NCBI GenBank assembly: GCA_035771175.1
Contig: CM069608.1
Location: 10,388,019-10,452,018 of the forward strand
Length of the DNA: 64,000 nt
DNA from: Paratinospora sagittata
Lineage: Eukaryota > Streptophyta > Magnoliopsida > Ranunculales > Menispermaceae
Direction of reading: 5' to 3'
Shown here: piece by piece, positions 11,586 through 24,452 of the stretch
Position numbering within the stretch: position 1 is the stretch's first letter
How the letters are laid out: every line of letters starts with the position of its first letter
The notes under the pieces: generated by a model
What the model saw: the letters and a program-made list of their open reading frames with translations, nothing else
Databases searched by the model: none
Told to the model about the DNA's origin: nothing
Program-made: the position numbers and the translations under genes

Positions 11586-11590
11586 TGCCA
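11586..11590. repeat. Target duplication TGCCA of the nested solo LTR (left)
   Basis: TGCCA lies directly before TGTAACACC at 11591 and again at 13723-13727 after GTCGTGACA. Removing the LTR and one copy rejoins the integrase frame as QASIGMAPYEALYG. Confidence 0.92.
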
Positions 11591-13722
11591 TGTAACACCC
11601 CGTAAATTTAATTAAATGCATACATTAACGTACACGTATATCGAGATATAGAATACACGTATTTTATACGTAGGAACTAAATATACGTGTGTATGATTAG
11701 TAAATAAATGTATTAAATGAAGATGATACATATGGGATCATCTTATGTGGGTGCTTACAAGTTAAAAATTGGAGTTGAATTATGTGGATTGAGTGTATAG
11801 AAGAAGAAGAGGAACAAAAATATTTACTGCTCATTTGCGCGTATTGTTCACCGAACAGTACCGTGAACAGTACGCAGAAGAAGAAAAAAAATAAAATAAA
11901 ATAAAACACTATTCATAAGCGGGTACTATTCACATAACAGTACCATGAACAGTACTTGCATGTAATAAATAAATAAAAACTAACGCAGTTGCAGAAAGAG
12001 GCAGAGAAAAGAAGGAGAAGAAGAAAAAGGGGAAACGTGGGATTCGCGCGAAATTCAGACCTGCGGTAAGTGATTTTCACTCTATTTCTTTGTGAAATTA
12101 CTATCTAAGTTAGATGGAACGATTCTAGCGGACTAATTTTAGCTATGGGAGCCGTTTTACGGCGTTTTGACAAATTGGGGATTTTGACCCAATGTGAATG
12201 AAAATCCGCTAGAAAGGTAGAAAAATATTTCTTATACGGTCGGGACCCCGAATATGTGGTTAGATTCCATTTTAGGAGTTTTGGAGACCGTTTGACAATT
12301 TTAATACAATTTACATGTTTTGAATGAATAGTACAATAAACAGTGATATGAATAGTGAACAGTGAACAGTAAATAGTAAATAGTAAATAGTGATGTGAAC
12401 AGCGATGTGAACACTGATGTGCATCCAATGAAACTCCGGTTTGAGATCATAGAATCGTAGATAACTGAATTTCAGACGTTTCGATGCTAAGATTGTGATT
12501 TTTGGATATGATTTGATAGTTTTAGTAACTAAGTATATGGTGTCGTGAAAATATGATTTGGAAATCTATTTTCACTGTTCTTTCTTGTGAAAAATATCTA
12601 GATTGACTATAGAAACGAGATAATAGTTTCTTCAATTGCTTATGAGTCCTACATGGATTTATTATTCGTGATTTGACGTGAGTTAAGACACTAAAGATGT
12701 ACATAGATATGAATACATGAAATTGAATTATGGAGTGATTGTGACAGGTTAAATTAGTTGGATTTAACTTGGAGCTGGACACGAAAGCGACGATGATTGG
12801 GTTTAAGTTGAGCGTGTTGTACAGTGAGTATAGTTTTCTTGATTTGGTTCTTGTATGACATTGTACGAATATAAAATGTTTGATTGTATGCATGTTATAT
12901 TTATATATAATGCATTGAGTTTTATGGATCATGCAAACTGATTTTAGCACTTGGAGTTTGTAATGATGAGGTTTTGCGAGTCCTCATTGTCAGTAGGTCT
13001 GTCCTAACAAGGGTTGGGATCCTTGAAATGACTGTGACTTGGGTAATGAGAGGTTGGGGCTACCTTGTAACGGCCATACAAGGGTTAGACCTGCTCTCTT
13101 GCCTTGCGGATGAGGGAGATTGTGCATTGTGTTATTGAAAATCATGCAATTTATGTTGTTGACATGTACAATATATTCGTTGAATGATGCATGTGTTGAA
13201 TAAGTGTTTGAACTGATTTTAAATGTCATATTTCTCTAAATGTATATAATTGTCATCTCAAGAACTATATTCACTGAGCTGTTGTTTGCTCACCTCATTT
13301 CCTCCAATATTTCAGGTATTGAGTCGAAGGGAAAAGGAAAATCCGTGAGTGATAATCACGTGAGCCTTCGTCTGGTATGTGTATGTATGCTTGGAGGAAA
13401 TAAATTATATTTTTGTTATTTTGATATGTATACTTATCACACATTATATATATATGTATTATCGTCTAGATGGGATGTGTGGGCATAGATAGCTTAATAT
13501 ATTGGATGATGACATGAAAATGTGATGTGTGAATGACTGGGATGATTATAGATATCTATCTATATTGGATTTGATTTGTGGTAAAAAAAATTTGTACATT
13601 TTGGGAAGGTTTGTGAGAGTACGTGAAGGCTGACAGTGTATTATATACTGTATATGGGTATGTACAGTGTATAGTACGCTGTGCCGGTCATGACGTCAGC
13701 CTACGTCAGGGATGTCGTGACA
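11591..13722 (+). mobile_element. Solo LTR of the same chromovirus family, nested in element 1
   Basis: 2132 bp from TGTAACACCCCG to GGATGTCGTGACA, in the opposite orientation to its host element. The 5-bp duplication TGCCA proves insertion, followed by LTR-LTR recombination that removed the internal region. It carries opposing ACTGTTCA/TGAACAGT words (11836-11960; 12320-12420) and the terminal hairpin with TGACGTCA (13640-13700). Several open stretches on its minus strand (12105-12950) are AT-rich artefacts. Confidence 0.93.
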
Positions 13723-13727
13723 TGCCA

Positions 13728-15159
13728 TACCAATACTGGCTTGATAGCTGTTGTTATAAGCAAATTCACACAATGGTAAACTTTCACTCCAAGTCCCACC
13801 AAACTCTAAAATACACGATCTGAGCATGTCTTCTAGCATCTGAATCACCCTTTCAGTCTGGCCATCAGTCTGAGGATGATATGTTGTACTAAAGCGGAGA
13901 TGAGTACCAAATCGGGCCTGCATGGCCTGCCAAAAGCTCGATGTGAACCGCAGATCTCTATCCGACACAATAGAAACAGGTATACCATGCAACCTGACAA
14001 TCTCCCGCACATACAATCTGCTCAGTCTATCAATCGAGTCTTTGGTGGTCATTGGAAGAAAGTGTGCAGATTTAGTCAATCTGTCAACTATTACCCAGAT
14101 GGCGTCAAATCTACCCTGGGATCTGGGCAGTCCTGTGATAAAGTCCATCGTGATATGCTCCCATTTCCATTCTGGAATAGATAATGGTTGCACCTGACCT
14201 CCTGGTTTTTGATGTTCAGCTTTCACTTGCTGACACACCTCACAATTCCGCACATACTCAGCTATATCTTTCTTCATCCCATGCCACCATACTATTCTCT
14301 TCATATCATGATACATTTTTGTAGATCCTGGGTGAATGATATACTGAGATATGTGTGCTTTCTCTAATATCTCAGCCTTCAATGCCCTATCTACAGGTAC
14401 CCATAATCTCCCCTGATAACGCAGGACACCATCTGGACCTCTCTGCCAATCAGCCCTGTCTGCACTATCTGCCCAAGACTCATACATACCAAGATCAGGA
14501 TAATGCTGTTGCATATCCTTAATCTTTTGAATAGACAAATCTGTCACCTGTATATGCATCTGAGCACGAATGTCAACGTGTGGAGCCATGGAAAGAACAC
14601 TCATCATAGTCGCTCTCTCTAAAAGTCGCCACTCCTGAGCCATCTGACAAGCTACCACCTGGGTCTCAACCCGTTTTAGGCTCAATGCATCAGCTACGAC
14701 GTTGGCCTTTCCAGGATGATATTCTAACGTGAAATCATAATCTTTTAGGAATTCCAACCATCTACGCTGTCTCATATTCAACTCTTTCTGGTCAAACAAA
14801 TATTTCAGACTTTTATGGTCTGAGTACAGTGTGAATGTTTCCCCATAGAGGTAATGTCTCCACAATTTCAATGCAAATACAACAGCTGCTAGTTCTAAAT
14901 CATGCACAGGGTAGTTCTTCTCATGTATCTTCAGCTGTCTGGATGCATAAGCAATCACTCTACCCTCTTGCATCAATACACATCCCAAACCTACATGTGA
15001 TGCATCTGTGTAAATCACCAACTCCTTTCCAGGTTCTGGGAGTACTAAAACTGGAGTAGTAGTTAGTTTCTTCTTCAACTCCGTGAAAACATCCTCACAT
15101 GCAGAAGTCCACACAAATGACACATTTTTCTGAGTCAGCCTTGTGAGTGGGGAAGCCAA
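13728..15159 (-). pseudogene. Element 1 RNase H and integrase core
   Basis: Read on the minus strand: the RT/RNase H junction ([20 protein letters not shown]), gypsy RNase H ([30 protein letters not shown], then [13 protein letters not shown]), the integrase HHCC zinc site ([11 protein letters not shown]... NCEVCQQVK) and the DDE core ([43 protein letters not shown]). All catalytic acids are visible. The frame begins right after an in-frame TGA that separates it from RT and ends where the nested solo LTR enters. Confidence 0.93.
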
Positions 15160-15712
15160 TCAGGAAAAGCCTTCCACAAATCTTCGGTAATAACCAGCGA
15201 GACCCAGAAAACTACGGATCTCAGTCACTGTGGTTGGTCTTGACCAATTTATGATTACCTCGACCTTAGCAGAATCAATAGAAATACCTTCTGCACTAAT
15301 CACATGACCTAGAAATCTCACCTCATGTATCCAAAACTCGCATTTACTGAATTTAGCATACAACCGATGCTCTCTCAGTGTTTGTAAAGTGATGCGGAGG
15401 TGTTGCTCATGATCCTCCTGAGTTTTGGAATAAATGAGTATATCATCAATAAACACAATAATGAACTGATCCAGATATGGTCTGAAGACCCTTTGCATCA
15501 AATCCATAAACATGGCTGGGGCATTGGTCAGTCCAAAGGGCATAACAAGAAACTCATACTGACCATACCGTGTTCTAAACGCAGTCTTTGATACATCCTC
15601 TTCCCGTATTCTTAGCTGATGGTATCCAGATCTTAAATCAATCTTAGAGAAAAATTTAGCACCATTCAACTGATCGAATAAATCATCGATACGGGGTAAA
15701 GGATACTTATTT
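15160..15712 (-). pseudogene. Element 1 reverse transcriptase, catalytic part
   Basis: The minus frame contains [31 protein letters not shown], and the catalytic box FIDDILIYS (YxDD variant normal for gypsy), then FLGHVIS and [17 protein letters not shown]. The last is followed by TGA where family members have a sense codon; CGA to TGA by loss of a methylated CpG would explain it. The upstream edge is a frameshift at an A6 run near 15708-15714. Confidence 0.92.
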
Positions 15713-17785
15713 TTTCACTGTCACCCTGTTCAGCTGTCTATAATCAATGCATAACCTCAAGCTGCCATCCTTCTTCTTCACAAACAGGACAGGCGCGCCC
15801 CATGGTGACATACTTGGGGTAATAAACCCTTTTGCCATCAACTCCTCTAATTGCACCTTGAGTTCCTGTAACTCCTTTGGCGCCATTCGATAGGGTGGAA
15901 TTGATATAGGCTTTGTAGCAGGTATCAGTTCAATAATAAAATCAATTTCCCGTACTGGTGGTAATCCTGGTAAATCCTCTGGAAAAACATCTGCGTACTC
16001 ACATACTGTAGGAATATCTGCTATCTGAACGCCTAAGTCCTTTTCATTTACTGGCTTTATACTAGCCAACATCCCTATCTCTGCATTAGTGGTCATCCTG
16101 CCTCGAGTGGGAGAGTTTAAAGACGTCTTGCCACTATAAATAAATGCGGGTTGTCCTGGTATTTGAAAGACTACTTTCTTATCAAAGCAGTCCACATGGG
16201 CATGATAGGCAGCCAACCAATCCATACCCAGTATAGCATCGAATTCCAGGAATTCTAAAACCCTAAGATTCACAATCATTTCATGATACGCATATTTGAC
16301 CACACACTTTTCACACAACATATTTGGGTAGATTCGGTCTCCTGCTGCAGTACTCAGAACCAACGGTGTACTAATCCTAACAGGAGTTAAATGCAACCTA
16401 TCTACCATGTGGCCAACAATAAATGACAAGGTGGATCCAGCATCAATTAACACATACATCATAGTGTCGCAAATAGAAAGCATACCTTCCACCAAGTTCT
16501 TGTTCGCATCTGGATCTGGCTCTGTAACAGCCCTGGCTTGCTCTCTGACAGGCGCGGGAATAGTAACAGTAGCAGATGGATTTGTTGGAGTCCGCGGGGC
16601 TGGCTGAAAAGGACACTGGTACGCTTTATGTCCCTTGTTCCCACATCGATAACATGTGAAAAGAGGGCGATATGCAGATGAAGCTGTCTGCGACGCAGTG
16701 CCTGACATGGAACACCAACCACTCTGACTGTCTGTTCCCCTATGCGGCCAAGGTGCCCGAACCGACGATCCCTGTGTCAGTGGCCTTGTAACAGATTGTG
16801 ATATTATGCCTGTCGGTGGTGGTAGCGTTGCTGCTGGAGGAGTAACTAGAATTTCCATAGTAGTAGGCCTCTCAACTATCTTTGCCTTTTTCTGTTCACC
16901 CCACCATTTTCTGTCCCATCTTTGCTTTCTCGGACCCTGATAGGGTACCTGCTGCTCTATAACTGCCTGTGATGTGGGCGTTGCCCGTGCTGGCCTATCT
17001 GTCATCTCCGCTGTCTCATACTCCAGTGCCTGTCGCACTGCCTGATCATAGGTCTGAACACCAGCAAGAGTTAAACCTTTATTGATTGGGTCATTAAATC
17101 CTTCCCTGAGCCTCTTCATTCGCATCAGATCTGTTTGAACCATCTCAGGGGCAAACAAGGCTAGCCTATTGAACTCATATTCATATTCTCTCACAGACAT
17201 GTTCCCTTGCTTCAATTCTATAAATTGCTTATGCCTTTTATCAACCTCAGACGGGGGATAGTAAGTCTTGTAAAATACTTCTTTAAACTTATCCCAGGTA
17301 TCTATGGGTCCCTGAGCTCGGCCTATTGTCTGCCACCATCTCTCAACCTTACTCGAAAATTTAAATCGAGCAAGTCTAATCTTGTCCCTATCCAGTGCAT
17401 GCATGTCCTCAAATATAACTTCTATCCTCAGAAGCCAATCCTCAGCAACCTCTAACTCCAGACTGCCATCAAATATAGGCGGTTCACGTCTCTTAAATGC
17501 TTTCATCACATCTTCGTATCTGCGAGTCTCATCTATATCATCATGAGTCTCTAATGTCTCCTGCACTGGCACAGGTCGCTCTGCATACGCACCCGCACTA
17601 CTGGCACCAACCTCAGGTACTACAGGTACTGGAGGCCCCTGTAAATTATCCTGAAGACGTGTCATCATACGCATCATCTCAGCATTTTGTCTCTGCTGAG
17701 CTATAACCATTTCTTCCAGTTTCGTTAACTTTTCTTCTTGTGGATCCATGATTGCCTGATACTTCCCTTTCAATCTGCCATTCAC
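15707..17785 (-). pseudogene. Element 1 gag-protease and start of RT
   Basis: An open frame of 692 codons; the second Met (MDPQEEKL, residue 13) is the more usual gag start. The retrotransposon gag domain is at about residues 100-260 ([39 protein letters not shown]). The CCHC zinc knuckle [14 protein letters not shown] is at 378-391. The protease active site reads DAGST at 448-452, where DTG or DSG is usual. RT begins with [11 protein letters not shown] (677-687). The frame ends because one extra A shifts it. Without that indel it would run into the RT segment at 15160-15712. Confidence 0.92.
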
Positions 17786-17920
17786 AGAGATAAAGGAGCA
17801 TATAAGTCAGACAATCCAATTACTCAATCTTTATAGATACGTGATTTACCCGTACATAAACCCATAAAACAAACATAAGATACTAAAGCTTTTAATCTTT
17901 TAGGCTTTTAATCCTAAACG

Positions 17921-17934
17921 TGGCTCTGATACCA
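17921..17934 (-). promoter_or_regulatory. Element 1 primer-binding site (initiator tRNA-Met)
   Basis: The reverse complement reads TGGTATCAGAGCCA, complementary to the 3' end of plant initiator tRNA-Met. It lies 4 nt inside the 5' LTR end at 17939. Confidence 0.9.
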
Positions 17935-17938
17935 ATAT

Positions 17939-19156
17939 TGTCACGACGCCCCTGACGTAGGCTGACGTCATGACCGGCACAGTGTACTATACACTGTACA
18001 TACCCATATACAGTATACAATACACTGTCAGCCTTCATGTAGTCTCACAATAATTCCCAAAAGTTACATCAATTTTTTTTTCTAATATACCACAGATCAA
18101 ATCCAATATAGATCTCTATAATCTTTCCATTCATTCCACAAATTAAAGTCTCATCTGATAAATATCTATTATCATCTCATTTCATCATCCCTAGCATTAT
18201 ATAATATTACCACACAACTCATCTAGGTGATATTACATATATATAGTGTGTGATAATTATACATATCAAAATAACAAAAATATAATCTATTTCCTCCAAG
18301 CATACATATACATACCAGACGAAGGTTCACGTGATTATCACTCACAGATTTTTCCTTTTCCCTTCGACTCAATACCTGAAATATTGGAGGAAATAGGGTG
18401 AGCAAACAACAACTCAGTGAATATAGTTCTTGAGATGGCAATTATATACATTTAGAGAAATATGACATTTGAAATCGTTTCAAACACTTATTCAACACAC
18501 GCATCATTCAACGAATATATTATACATGTCAACAACATAAATTGCATGAGTTTTCAATAACACAATGCACAATCTCCCTCCTCCGCAAGGCAAGAGAGCG
18601 GGTCTAACCCTTGTATGGCCGTTGCAAGGTAGCCACAGCCTCTCATTACCCAATTCACAGTCATTTCAAGGATCGCAACCCTTGTTAGGATAGACTTACT
18701 GACAATGAGGACTCGCAAAACCTCATCCGAGTCTAATTCCTAACGAAATGACATCATTACAAACTCCAATTGCTAAAATCAGTTTGCATGCTCCATAAAA
18801 CTCAATGCATTATATATAAATATAACCTGCATACAATCAAACATTTTATATGCGTACAATGTCATATAATAACCAAATCAAGAAAACTATACTCACAATG
18901 GTTACACGGGGTTTCTAAGCCAACCTCTAAAATCGAGCAACAATAAACGTCATTGCTTCCTCAAGAGCGTTTATCCATGCCCTTAAGCTCTCAATTTAAA
19001 CACTGAAATTAACCATAGATTATCATGAGAATCGTCATTTATCATATCGATAGCTACTAAAAATATCAAATCATATCCAAAAATCATGATCTTAGTATCG
19101 AAACGTCCAGAATTCAGTTCTCTACGAATCTATGATTTCAAATCACTGTTCACAAT

Positions 19157-19190
<34 letters not shown>

Positions 19191-20004
19191 TACTATTCAT
19201 CCAAAAGATGTAAATTGTATTAAAATTGTCAAACGGTCTCCAAAAATCATGAAATGGAATCTAACCACATATTCGGGGTCCCGACAGTCCAGAGAGCGTT
19301 TTTCTACCTTTCTAGCGGATTTTCATTCACGTTGGGTCAAAACCCCAATTTTTGAAAACGCAGTAAAACGGCTCCCACAACAAAAATTACTCCGCTAGAA
19401 TTGTTACATCTAGCTTAGAGATCAATTTCACGAAGAAATAGAGTAGAAATCGCTTACCACAAGTCCCGATTTCGCATGAATTTCGCGTTCTCTCTTCCGT
19501 TCTTCTTCTTTCCTTCTTTCGTCTGTTCGTTCCTCTTTCCTCTCTTTCATTTGCAACTCCTTTCATCTCTCTTCTTTTATTTTTACACGTTTTCTATTCT
19601 TTTTTTTTTTTTTTTATGTTAACGAATGAGAGATTGAGATGAGAAAGGAGAGAGTAGATATTTTATATCAAAATGATCCAATACCCCTCATGCTCAATAA
19701 TTAACCAACTCACCCCATAAATTAATCACTTTAATTCATTAAACCATTTATCATCAACTCAATTCACTTATTTCACATGTATTCATATACACACATGTAT
19801 TACATCATACTATGTATTAAGTCATTAAATCATACTCCAATCCACATATTTAATAATTTTATTTATTTACTAATACCCCTTAAATTCAGTATGTATTTTC
19901 ATACACAGGTATATTTAGCTCATACGTATAAAATACGTGTATTATACATCTCGATATACGCGTACTTCAACGTATGTATTTAATTAAGATTACAGGGTGT
20001 TACA
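17939..20004 (-). repeat. Element 1, 5' LTR
   Basis: 2066 bp, TGTCACGACGCC to AGGGTGTTACA on the plus strand. It is alignable end to end with 8851-10892 but has many scattered substitutions and an expanded CTATTCA array at 19150-19200. Confidence 0.9.
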
Positions 20005-20009
20005 CATTT

Positions 20010-20972
20010 ACTTAAGTTTTTCAAATCCAATTTATTCTTAAACCTAGACTTCAAATCTTTGTTTGAAGTGTTTTCAAAGGGTTTTGATTATCAAAGTTTG
20101 TGTATTGTAATCCTATTTTGTTGCCCAAACAAGTCCGTAAAGTTAGAAGTCCAAAAATCATTTTTTATCAAGGTTTTTTTTTGTTCGACTAGTTAGACCA
20201 GTCGACTGGATTGCATTTAGTCGATTGGATTTCACTAACTAGCACGCTAGTGTCAAGTTTTCTTGGTTTTGTGTTCTCGGATATACAAGTAGCACGCTAG
20301 TGACTGTCGGAACGCGATTCCAACGATTGAAATTTTGAATTTAAGACCCCCAACAGTTTGTGTCTAAAGGCTAGTGCTTGAATCTAACCTATAAATGCAT
20401 GCACTTAGGCAATTTTAAAAACATGAGAGATGAAAATGTGAATCTAGAGAATGTTCTTCAAAAATCAAACTTTTTCTCCATTTTAAAAATCCTAAATATA
20501 GGGAGATTTTGATTTAAAATTTTGTTTTCAAGCTGGTATTTTGTGCAACATTCAAAGCATCATCAAAACGATTTTCTTGAGCAATCTTGATACAATGAAG
20601 GTATAATCTTTTTGTAAAGTTTCTCTATCCTTGAGCTTAAATTTTTTATATGGTGTAGCGGTGAATTATATGTGTTGAGCTTTATCGTAATTGTTTTGTT
20701 TACATAACACAAATATTATTCTTGTAATTTCTAGAGTCTTTGGTTTGTTTGTAGTTGAAGTAAACCAAGTCAAATGATTGTGATATCACTTGTGATTCCA
20801 AGGTTGAAATGTAGGTCTTTAGTTTCACCCTTGATCTTAAAACGTGTCAAGTGGTTCATCCTTAACCTGTGAAAATAACTTTGATTTTTTACTTTGCTCT
20901 TGAAAAAGGAACAAGTGGTTTGTCCTTAGCCCGTAAGAAGGATAGGGTTGTCTTGAACATCTAAAAAAATAG
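20010..20972 (+). repeat. Right part of an old copia (SIRE-like) LTR
   Basis: Non-coding. It contains AGTCGACTGGATT-type and GCACGCTAGTG words, a TATA box (CCTATAAATGCATGC near 20389-20403) and, at 20845-20945, imperfect repeats of GGTTCATCCTTAACCTGT/GGTTTGTCCTTAGCCCGT. The same subrepeat occurs inverted at 45.5-45.8 kb. It is probably the downstream half of the repeat broken by element 1. Confidence 0.4.
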
Positions 20973-21055
20973 TGTAACACCCTGTAATTTTGAAGTCCAA
21001 ATCTCATAATTTATGCATTGATTAGTCATAATGATATATTATGCATGTGGGTATG
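20973..21055 (+). repeat. Fragment of another gypsy LTR start
   Basis: TGTAACACCCTGTAATTTTG at 20973 is the typical start of a chromovirus-type LTR. After 83 bp it is cut by the LTR starting at 21056. A continuation may lie after 24452, but its other end was not found. Confidence 0.4.
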
Positions 21056-24000
21056 TGTAACACCCTATAGTTTTAGTCAATGTATTTGGTTGACTTGTAC
21101 GTATTGTCAGACATATTTATACCCGTATACATATGTAGACGGGCCTTGAAATACTATAATTGTGTGTATTATGTTATTGTAGGGACCTTGAGACCCTAGG
21201 AATAACATTGGGGCATGAGACTTAGAAAAATTCGGTATGGGCATCAAGGAACGCGCTTCTAGGGGGGAGAAACGCGCTCCAGTGATGACAGATAGAGACA
21301 AAAGAAATTTTAGGTTGAGTGGCAGCGTGCTCCCTTGGGGGGAAGCACGCTGCTGTGGTGGAAAACATATAGCAACATTTGCTAGATTTTGAGCATAAGC
21401 GTGCTCCTGGAAGGAACAACAAGCTTCTTGCGTTTCCAAAGAAAAATCTATTTTCTGAGCAAGGAGAAGCGCATTCCTCTGCATTCTGATAGATTTTTTT
21501 TAAGTGGACGGTGAGGCGGTTTGCGTGAATTAAAAAGTTATTTCTTGATCATTCAAGTTCATTTGAGTTGTTTTGAGCTAGAGAAGAGAGGGTAAACGAA
21601 GGGAACAGAAGAGCGCTAGGGTTGGTGAAATTCAAGGTAAGGATTATGGTTTTTGAGCTAAAAATTTCATATTCTTGTTCCTTTCTTCGACTTGTGTAAC
21701 ATACATGAATTTGGTAGGATTTTGACGGTTGATTTGGTGGATTAAGAAAGTTTGGATTTGTGTTGAATCCTTGATATAAAATCTGGTTATTGGCATGCTA
21801 AATTGTGGAAAGTTGATGGTTGCATGTGATCAAGCTCAAACCCAGTTGTTGTTGAAGCAGCTAAGGGTTTGAGGATGATTTAGTGATGTGGTGTGATTTA
21901 GGATGAAATTGAGATTGAATTTGGTTATATTGTGATTATTACAGATTGAATATTGTGAATTGCTGGAGAATTGGTGAATTTGCTGCATAAACAAGTGGTT
22001 TTGGGTGAGCTGCTTGTGTAGTGACAACATTAGTGAGAGTGTTAGATTGTACCCATTGTGAGTATTTTCCTTTGTTTTGGTTAAGTTATATGGCATTGTA
22101 AATATGAAGTGTTTTTGAATGCTAAGCATGTTGTATATGATTATGAATGTGTTGCATTGTTTTGAAATCCATGAAATGTTTCTAGAAAATGGAGCATGTT
22201 TTAGACTTACAAAAGCAGGTTAAAACATAGGCTCATTTCTTAGGAATTAGTCCCGCATGATTCAATGGTTGATGACTCATGGTCTTTGTGGTTGTCCTTA
22301 TTGGGGATAAAGTCCTTAATCTGAAATAATTTGTATTGGAAACGAGTAATGAGAGGCCTAGAGTATACTCTTATGAGTGCATGATAAGAGGTATTGCCCG
22401 TTCTATTACTTAGGATGAGGGAGATTGTAATACCCTAGAATTTCACCAAAAAAAAAAAAATTGTATCGTTCGGGCAGACGTCTGGGCAGGACGCCTGAAC
22501 GTTCGGGCGCCCCCCCAAACGTTCAGGCGCCAAATCTTCTATAAAAGCAAGCCCCCTTCCTCATTTCTCACACCAAATCACCTTCTCTTGTGATTTTTCT
22601 TCTCTTTCTCACTCATTTTGAGTTTTTGTCTGTTTGAGACTCTTTATGAGGTGCAACGCGGTTCTGTCTGGAGGAAGGCGTCAGATCTGAAAGAAGAAGT
22701 TCTTATCTGAAGGTGGGGAATGAAACATAGGTTTGCGTGTCTTATAACTTTTATTAAAGTTTACATTCATTTATTATTATGTCTACCATTCATTTACACT
22801 GCATTATATCTTATATTGTTTATATTGTCGCACTTATGCCTGTATATTTGGAGTTCATGTATTACATTGTTGTAATGCCGAATTTGTGGTCAATCTTGCT
22901 CAACCAGACTCGGTCTTGTCCTCAGTAACTTTAAATAGTAAACGGGAGGTAGCGAGCTGCTCTAGGCGATTGGTATTTAAGCAGACCTCGTGTCTCACCT
23001 CTCAACTGAAGACTGATCTGGTTGGTCTTATTGAAAGCTATCAGCTTATACAAGTAATACTGAATGTCCTAACCTAGCACATCGTGATACCGACCCTGAT
23101 AAGGATCACCAGACATTGCCAAAGTCAGTCTAAATGTTAAGTAAAGACCGGAATAGTTCGTGCAGACCAGTTCATGTATTAGCATCATACATATCACCAC
23201 CTAGGGACGTATGTGGTTTATGATTCATAAAATAGTTAGGAGTGATGCTCGCTATTCATCATATTTCTCTGGAGAGGGACGTACAATGAGAACCTGGCTA
23301 CTGCTAGGGAGGGACATCTGTACTTGAATCCAGGGCGTCATTCCTGAGGAGGGACGTACAATGAGAACCCGGCTATTCTCGGGGAGGGACATCTGTACGT
23401 GAACTCAGGCGATGTACAGTCATTAAACCATTACGAGACAGTGTCATGCATACATACATACATATTGATTGATTATGATGCTCTCATGTGTATTTAAGAT
23501 ATTTGATTATGAAGTATGCTTTATTAATTGTTATACTCACGAACTATTTTACCCACTGAGCGCATTAAGCTTACTCCATTATTATCCAATTTTTCACAGG
23601 AAATTAGGGTGGACTGGGTGCAGGTTTATGGGTCCCACATTTTGTACCCTTTGTATTAATTCATTGGGAATTTTGGGAGAATGTTCCCTTGGCTATTACA
23701 TGTACAAATACATTCTGAATTTAATGAAATCAGACTTGTATTTAATTGTGTTTCCGCTGCATACTTTGATATTACCATTGTTATGATTCCAAATGTGCTC
23801 CCCGTCCACGAGTGTACCGCCAGTTTAGGCGCGTCCGGGCGGAGTGTGACAGAGATGGACATGAATTTGATGAACCCTTGCATGCTTTGGAAAATAATGG
23901 CTTTCCCTGAAATAATTTTGAGCATGTATATCTATTGTTCAAATGTTGTACATATGATTTGATATGCTTTTATATGTTTTGAGTTATCATGTTTATTTAA

Positions 24001-24452
24001 AATGCATATAATGCCATAGCTAAGAAATATCTACTAAGCTTGTTGTAGCTTCCTCGTTCTTCTCCAAAATTTCAGGGAAAGCCACTAAAGGAAAGAGGAA
24101 GGCTAGAGAGGAGTAGCTGACTCCTTTTACTCTAAATGTATGTTTTCATTTATGGAGAAGTTAGAGAACTTTTATTTTGATGTATGTATGTATAACATCA
24201 TACATATATATATAAGAGAAACTATGTCGTGTATATATGAGAGTTGGATGAAACTTAAGGTTATGAATGTTTGAAAAATGTACAGGATTTTAAATGGTTG
24301 AAAAGAATGATGCGATATTTTTATCATATGTAAATGGATTATACAGGTTGGTTGTATGAATAAGGCTAACAGGGTATTATATATGTGAGTGTACGACGTA
24401 TGTGGTATTCTATGCCGGTCATGACGTTACCTTACGAGAGGGAGTCGCAACA
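21056..24452 (+). mobile_element. Long gypsy solo LTR, split by a second solo LTR
   Basis: It starts TGTAACACCCTATAG and ends GGAGTCGCAACA. Near the end it keeps a relative of the terminal block of elements 1 and 2 (GCCGGTCATGACGTTACC). Flanks are GTATG (21051-21055) and ATATG (24453-24457), a 4/5 match. Without the nested LTR it is about 1.97 kb. Between 21236 and 21440 it contains repeated words such as AACGCGCTCC, AGCGTGCTCCC and AAGCGTGCTCC. It is non-coding. Confidence 0.75.
22427..23851 (+). mobile_element. Nested gypsy solo LTR, target duplication GAGAT
   Basis: 1425 bp from TGTAATACCCTAG to CCGGGCGGAGTGTGACA, with GAGAT at 22422-22426 and 23852-23856. It has a GC-rich word array at 22460-22540 (GTTCGGGC / GGACGCC / GGCGCC), a plausible TATAAAAGC TATA box at 22539-22547, and a ~75-bp direct duplication at 23274-23420 (GAGGGACGTACAATGAGAAC twice). 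No internal region remains. Confidence 0.9.

Larger units (their letters stand above)
8851..20004 (-). mobile_element. Element 1: complete chromovirus (Ty3/gypsy), minus strand
   Basis: The order on the minus strand is 5' LTR (17939-20004), initiator-Met primer-binding site, gag, protease, RT, RNase H, integrase, chromodomain-like C-terminus, polypurine tract, 3' LTR (8851-10892). The very long LTRs, the Met-tRNA primer site and the EEQTWERED end of the polyprotein point to a chromovirus of the Tekay/Del type. The 5-bp CATTT duplication shows that both ends belong to one insertion. Total length is 11.15 kb, or about 9.0 kb without the nested solo LTR. It is inactive, with a frameshift in RT, a TGA before RNase H, a solo LTR in integrase and a frameshift near the C-terminus. 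Confidence 0.92.

Noticed and set aside
12105..12950. Minus-strand ORFs of 107 and 142 codons
   Set aside because: They lie wholly in the nested solo LTR, are low-complexity (LFTIYCSLFTIHIT) and differ between LTR copies.
13240..13488. 82-codon ORF and its relatives at 9135, 18223, 34888 and 41477
   Set aside because: The same LTR segment in both orientations. Similar peptides recur because the LTRs are copies, not because a gene is conserved.
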